Position numbers and translations under genes: made by a program
In this document: positions 4,956 to 6,180 of the stretch, in pieces
Layout of the letters: each line of letters starts with the position of its first letter
Numbering within the stretch: the first letter of the stretch is position 1
The notes under the pieces: model-generated
Told to the model about the DNA's origin: nothing
Database searches by the model: none
The model's input: only the letters and a program-made list of their open reading frames with translations
DNA from: an uncultured Bacteroidota bacterium
GTDB lineage: Bacteria; Bacteroidota; Bacteroidia; NS11-12g; UBA9320
DNA: 6,180 nt
NCBI GenBank assembly: GCA_913056425.1
Contig: CAJXLR010000107.1
Span: forward strand, 1 to 6,180
Direction: 5' to 3'

Positions 4956-6180
4956 ATGAGTAAAGCAGAAAATAAATACTGGAGAGGCATAGAAGAAGTA
5001 GAATCGAGCGCCGTTCTTGAAAATAGTCGCTCTGATGAGTTTGCCGACAAGCTTCCAATGGAAGAAATCTTGGGTGACTCAGAAGAACTGACTTCTAATC
5101 GCCGTGATTTCCTGAAATTTTTCGGATTTAGTGTAAGTGCTGTTGCTTTAGCCGCGTGTAATAAAACACCGGTTAAATATGTAATGCCTTATGTAGATAA
5201 GCCAGAGAATGTTACACCTGGTTTGCCTTTATACTACGCTACAAGCTGTGGTGCGTTTAACGAAGGTTTCCCTATCGTTGCTAAGGTTCGTGAAGGACGA
5301 CCAATCAAACTGGATGGTAACAGCAAAAGCATGTTGAGTCAAGGAGCACTTTCTGCTCAAGGCCAAGCAAGCATTTTGTCGCTATACGATGTAAATCGTG
5401 TTGCCAATCCACGAATCAACGGTGAAGAAGTAGAAGATTGGGCCAAAGTAGATGCCGAAGTAACCAAAGCTTTGGGTGCGGCAACTGCTAAAGGTGTTCA
5501 CATTGTTACTTCAAACGTGACTAGCCCGGTAATGCAATCGGCCATCGATACATTTAAAGCTAAATACAACGCAACACATACAATTTACGATGCGGAAGGA
5601 TACGAGGGTATTCGAGGTGCGAACAAAGCAGATTTTGGAGTTGATATGATTCCAAACTACATGTTCGACAAGGCTGAAGTTATTGTAAGTTTTGATGCGG
5701 ACTTCCTTGGAACATGGATTTCTCACGAGAGATACACTGCTGATTACAGTAAGAACCGTGTACCGAGTCCGGATAACCCAAAGATGAGTAAACACTACCA
5801 AGTAGAGAGTTTACTTTCTTTAACCGGTACAAACGCAGACATGCGCTATACCATCCCTGCATCTAAGCAAGGAATGTACCTCGTAAGCTTACACAATATG
5901 ATTGCCTCTAAAGTTGGAGGTTCTAGCATACCAGGTGATAAAATTGAGCTAGCTGGAAACGGTTTGTCTCAGATTGCTGACGGCTTGGTGGCTGCGAAAG
6001 GTAAGTCGCTTGTTGTATGCGGTAGCAACGATGTGAATTCACAACGCGTAGTTAACTCGATTAACAACATGTTGAATAGCTATGGTTCAACCATCGACAT
6101 GACTAAGTCGATGAACGCATCCGGCTACGATAGCAAATCTTTTGACTCATTTGCGGCATCTGTTAAAGCAGGCAAAGCAG
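4956..6180 (+). CDS. actB: Alternative complex III subunit B, Tat-exported molybdopterin-oxidoreductase-like lipoprotein, partial
   Basis: Open from ATG 4956 to the window end: 408 codons, probably under half of the protein. The N-terminus has the extended Tat leader of this family: KYWRGIEEVE (7-16) and LPMEEIL (33-39) before SNRRDFLKFFGF (47-58) with twin Arg49-Arg50, a hydrophobic stretch, and lipobox LAAC with Cys68. This predicts folded export through Tat and lipid anchoring on the periplasmic side. The following region fits the first molybdopterin-oxidoreductase-like domain: KVREGRPIKLDGN (110-122) and GALSAQGQASILSLYD (130-145). The usual N-terminal iron-sulfur Cys cluster is reduced to one Cys (C98), in keeping with ActB, where this domain lacks the Mo cofactor; the iron-sulfur ferredoxin-like domain should lie beyond the window. 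It passes electrons between the quinol site and ActA hemes. It sits 27 nt after actA; no clear Shine-Dalgarno site. Confidence 0.94.
   Translation, partial: MSKAENKYWRGIEEVESSAVLENSRSDEFADKLPMEEILGDSEELTSNRRDFLKFFGFSVSAVALAACNKTPVKYVMPYVDKPENVTPGLPLYYATSCGAFNEGFPIVAKVREGRPIKLDGNSKSMLSQGALSAQGQASILSLYDVNRVANPRINGEEVEDWAKVDAEVTKALGAATAKGVHIVTSNVTSPVMQSAIDTFKAKYNATHTIYDAEGYEGIRGANKADFGVDMIPNYMFDKAEVIVSFDADFLGTWISHERYTADYSKNRVPSPDNPKMSKHYQVESLLSLTGTNADMRYTIPASKQGMYLVSLHNMIASKVGGSSIPGDKIELAGNGLSQIADGLVAAKGKSLVVCGSNDVNSQRVVNSINNMLNSYGSTIDMTKSMNASGYDSKSFDSFAASVKAGKA

Noticed and set aside
5511..5801. 96-residue minus-strand frame inside actB
   Set aside because: Antisense shadow of a firm coding frame; the translation has no recognisable domain.

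Overview
The window reads as a chromosomal segment of a member of the Bacteroidota, most likely Flavobacteriales or a close relative. The evidence is the alternative complex III genes with the extended Tat leader typical of this phylum, a PhoH protein of Bacteroidota type, perfect TAnnTTTG -7 promoter boxes, A-rich leaders with few Shine-Dalgarno sites, and TTG start codons. The order-level placement is inference. I see no tRNA, rRNA, CRISPR array, insertion sequence, integrase or phage gene.

Left half, minus strand (2837 down to 1): a probable three-gene operon. It starts with a divergent SAM hydroxide adenosyltransferase-family protein (DUF62/SAM hydrolase, 2076-2837). This overlaps by 4 bp a small antibiotic-biosynthesis-monooxygenase (ABM) fold protein (1771-2079). 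After a 31-nt gap comes a large secreted protein (1739 to beyond the window start) with a signal peptide, a long helical TPR-like region and, in its last visible residues, the beginning of a CAP/SCP domain.

Centre (2838-2920): an 83-bp divergent intergenic region with candidate promoters facing both ways. Both flanking genes appear to start with TTG.

Right half, plus strand: phoH (2921-3877), then a 196-bp AT-rich interval unusually dense in inverted repeats. This leads into the alternative complex III operon: actA (pentaheme membrane-anchored cytochrome c, 4074-4928) and actB (Tat-exported iron-sulfur/molybdopterin-fold lipoprotein, 4956 to beyond the window end). ActA and ActB are the electron-transfer core of a menaquinol-oxidising complex that replaces cytochrome bc1.

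Most of the window is ordinary core genome. The points most worth a second look are the helical-repeat plus CAP architecture, the loss of several signature residues in the SAM hydrolase-like protein, the nested and tandem inverted repeats before actA (one lying on the predicted transcription start), and an ActA that lacks the N-terminal monoheme cytochrome section I recall from flavobacterial homologues. I found no strong sign of a wholly new multi-gene system.
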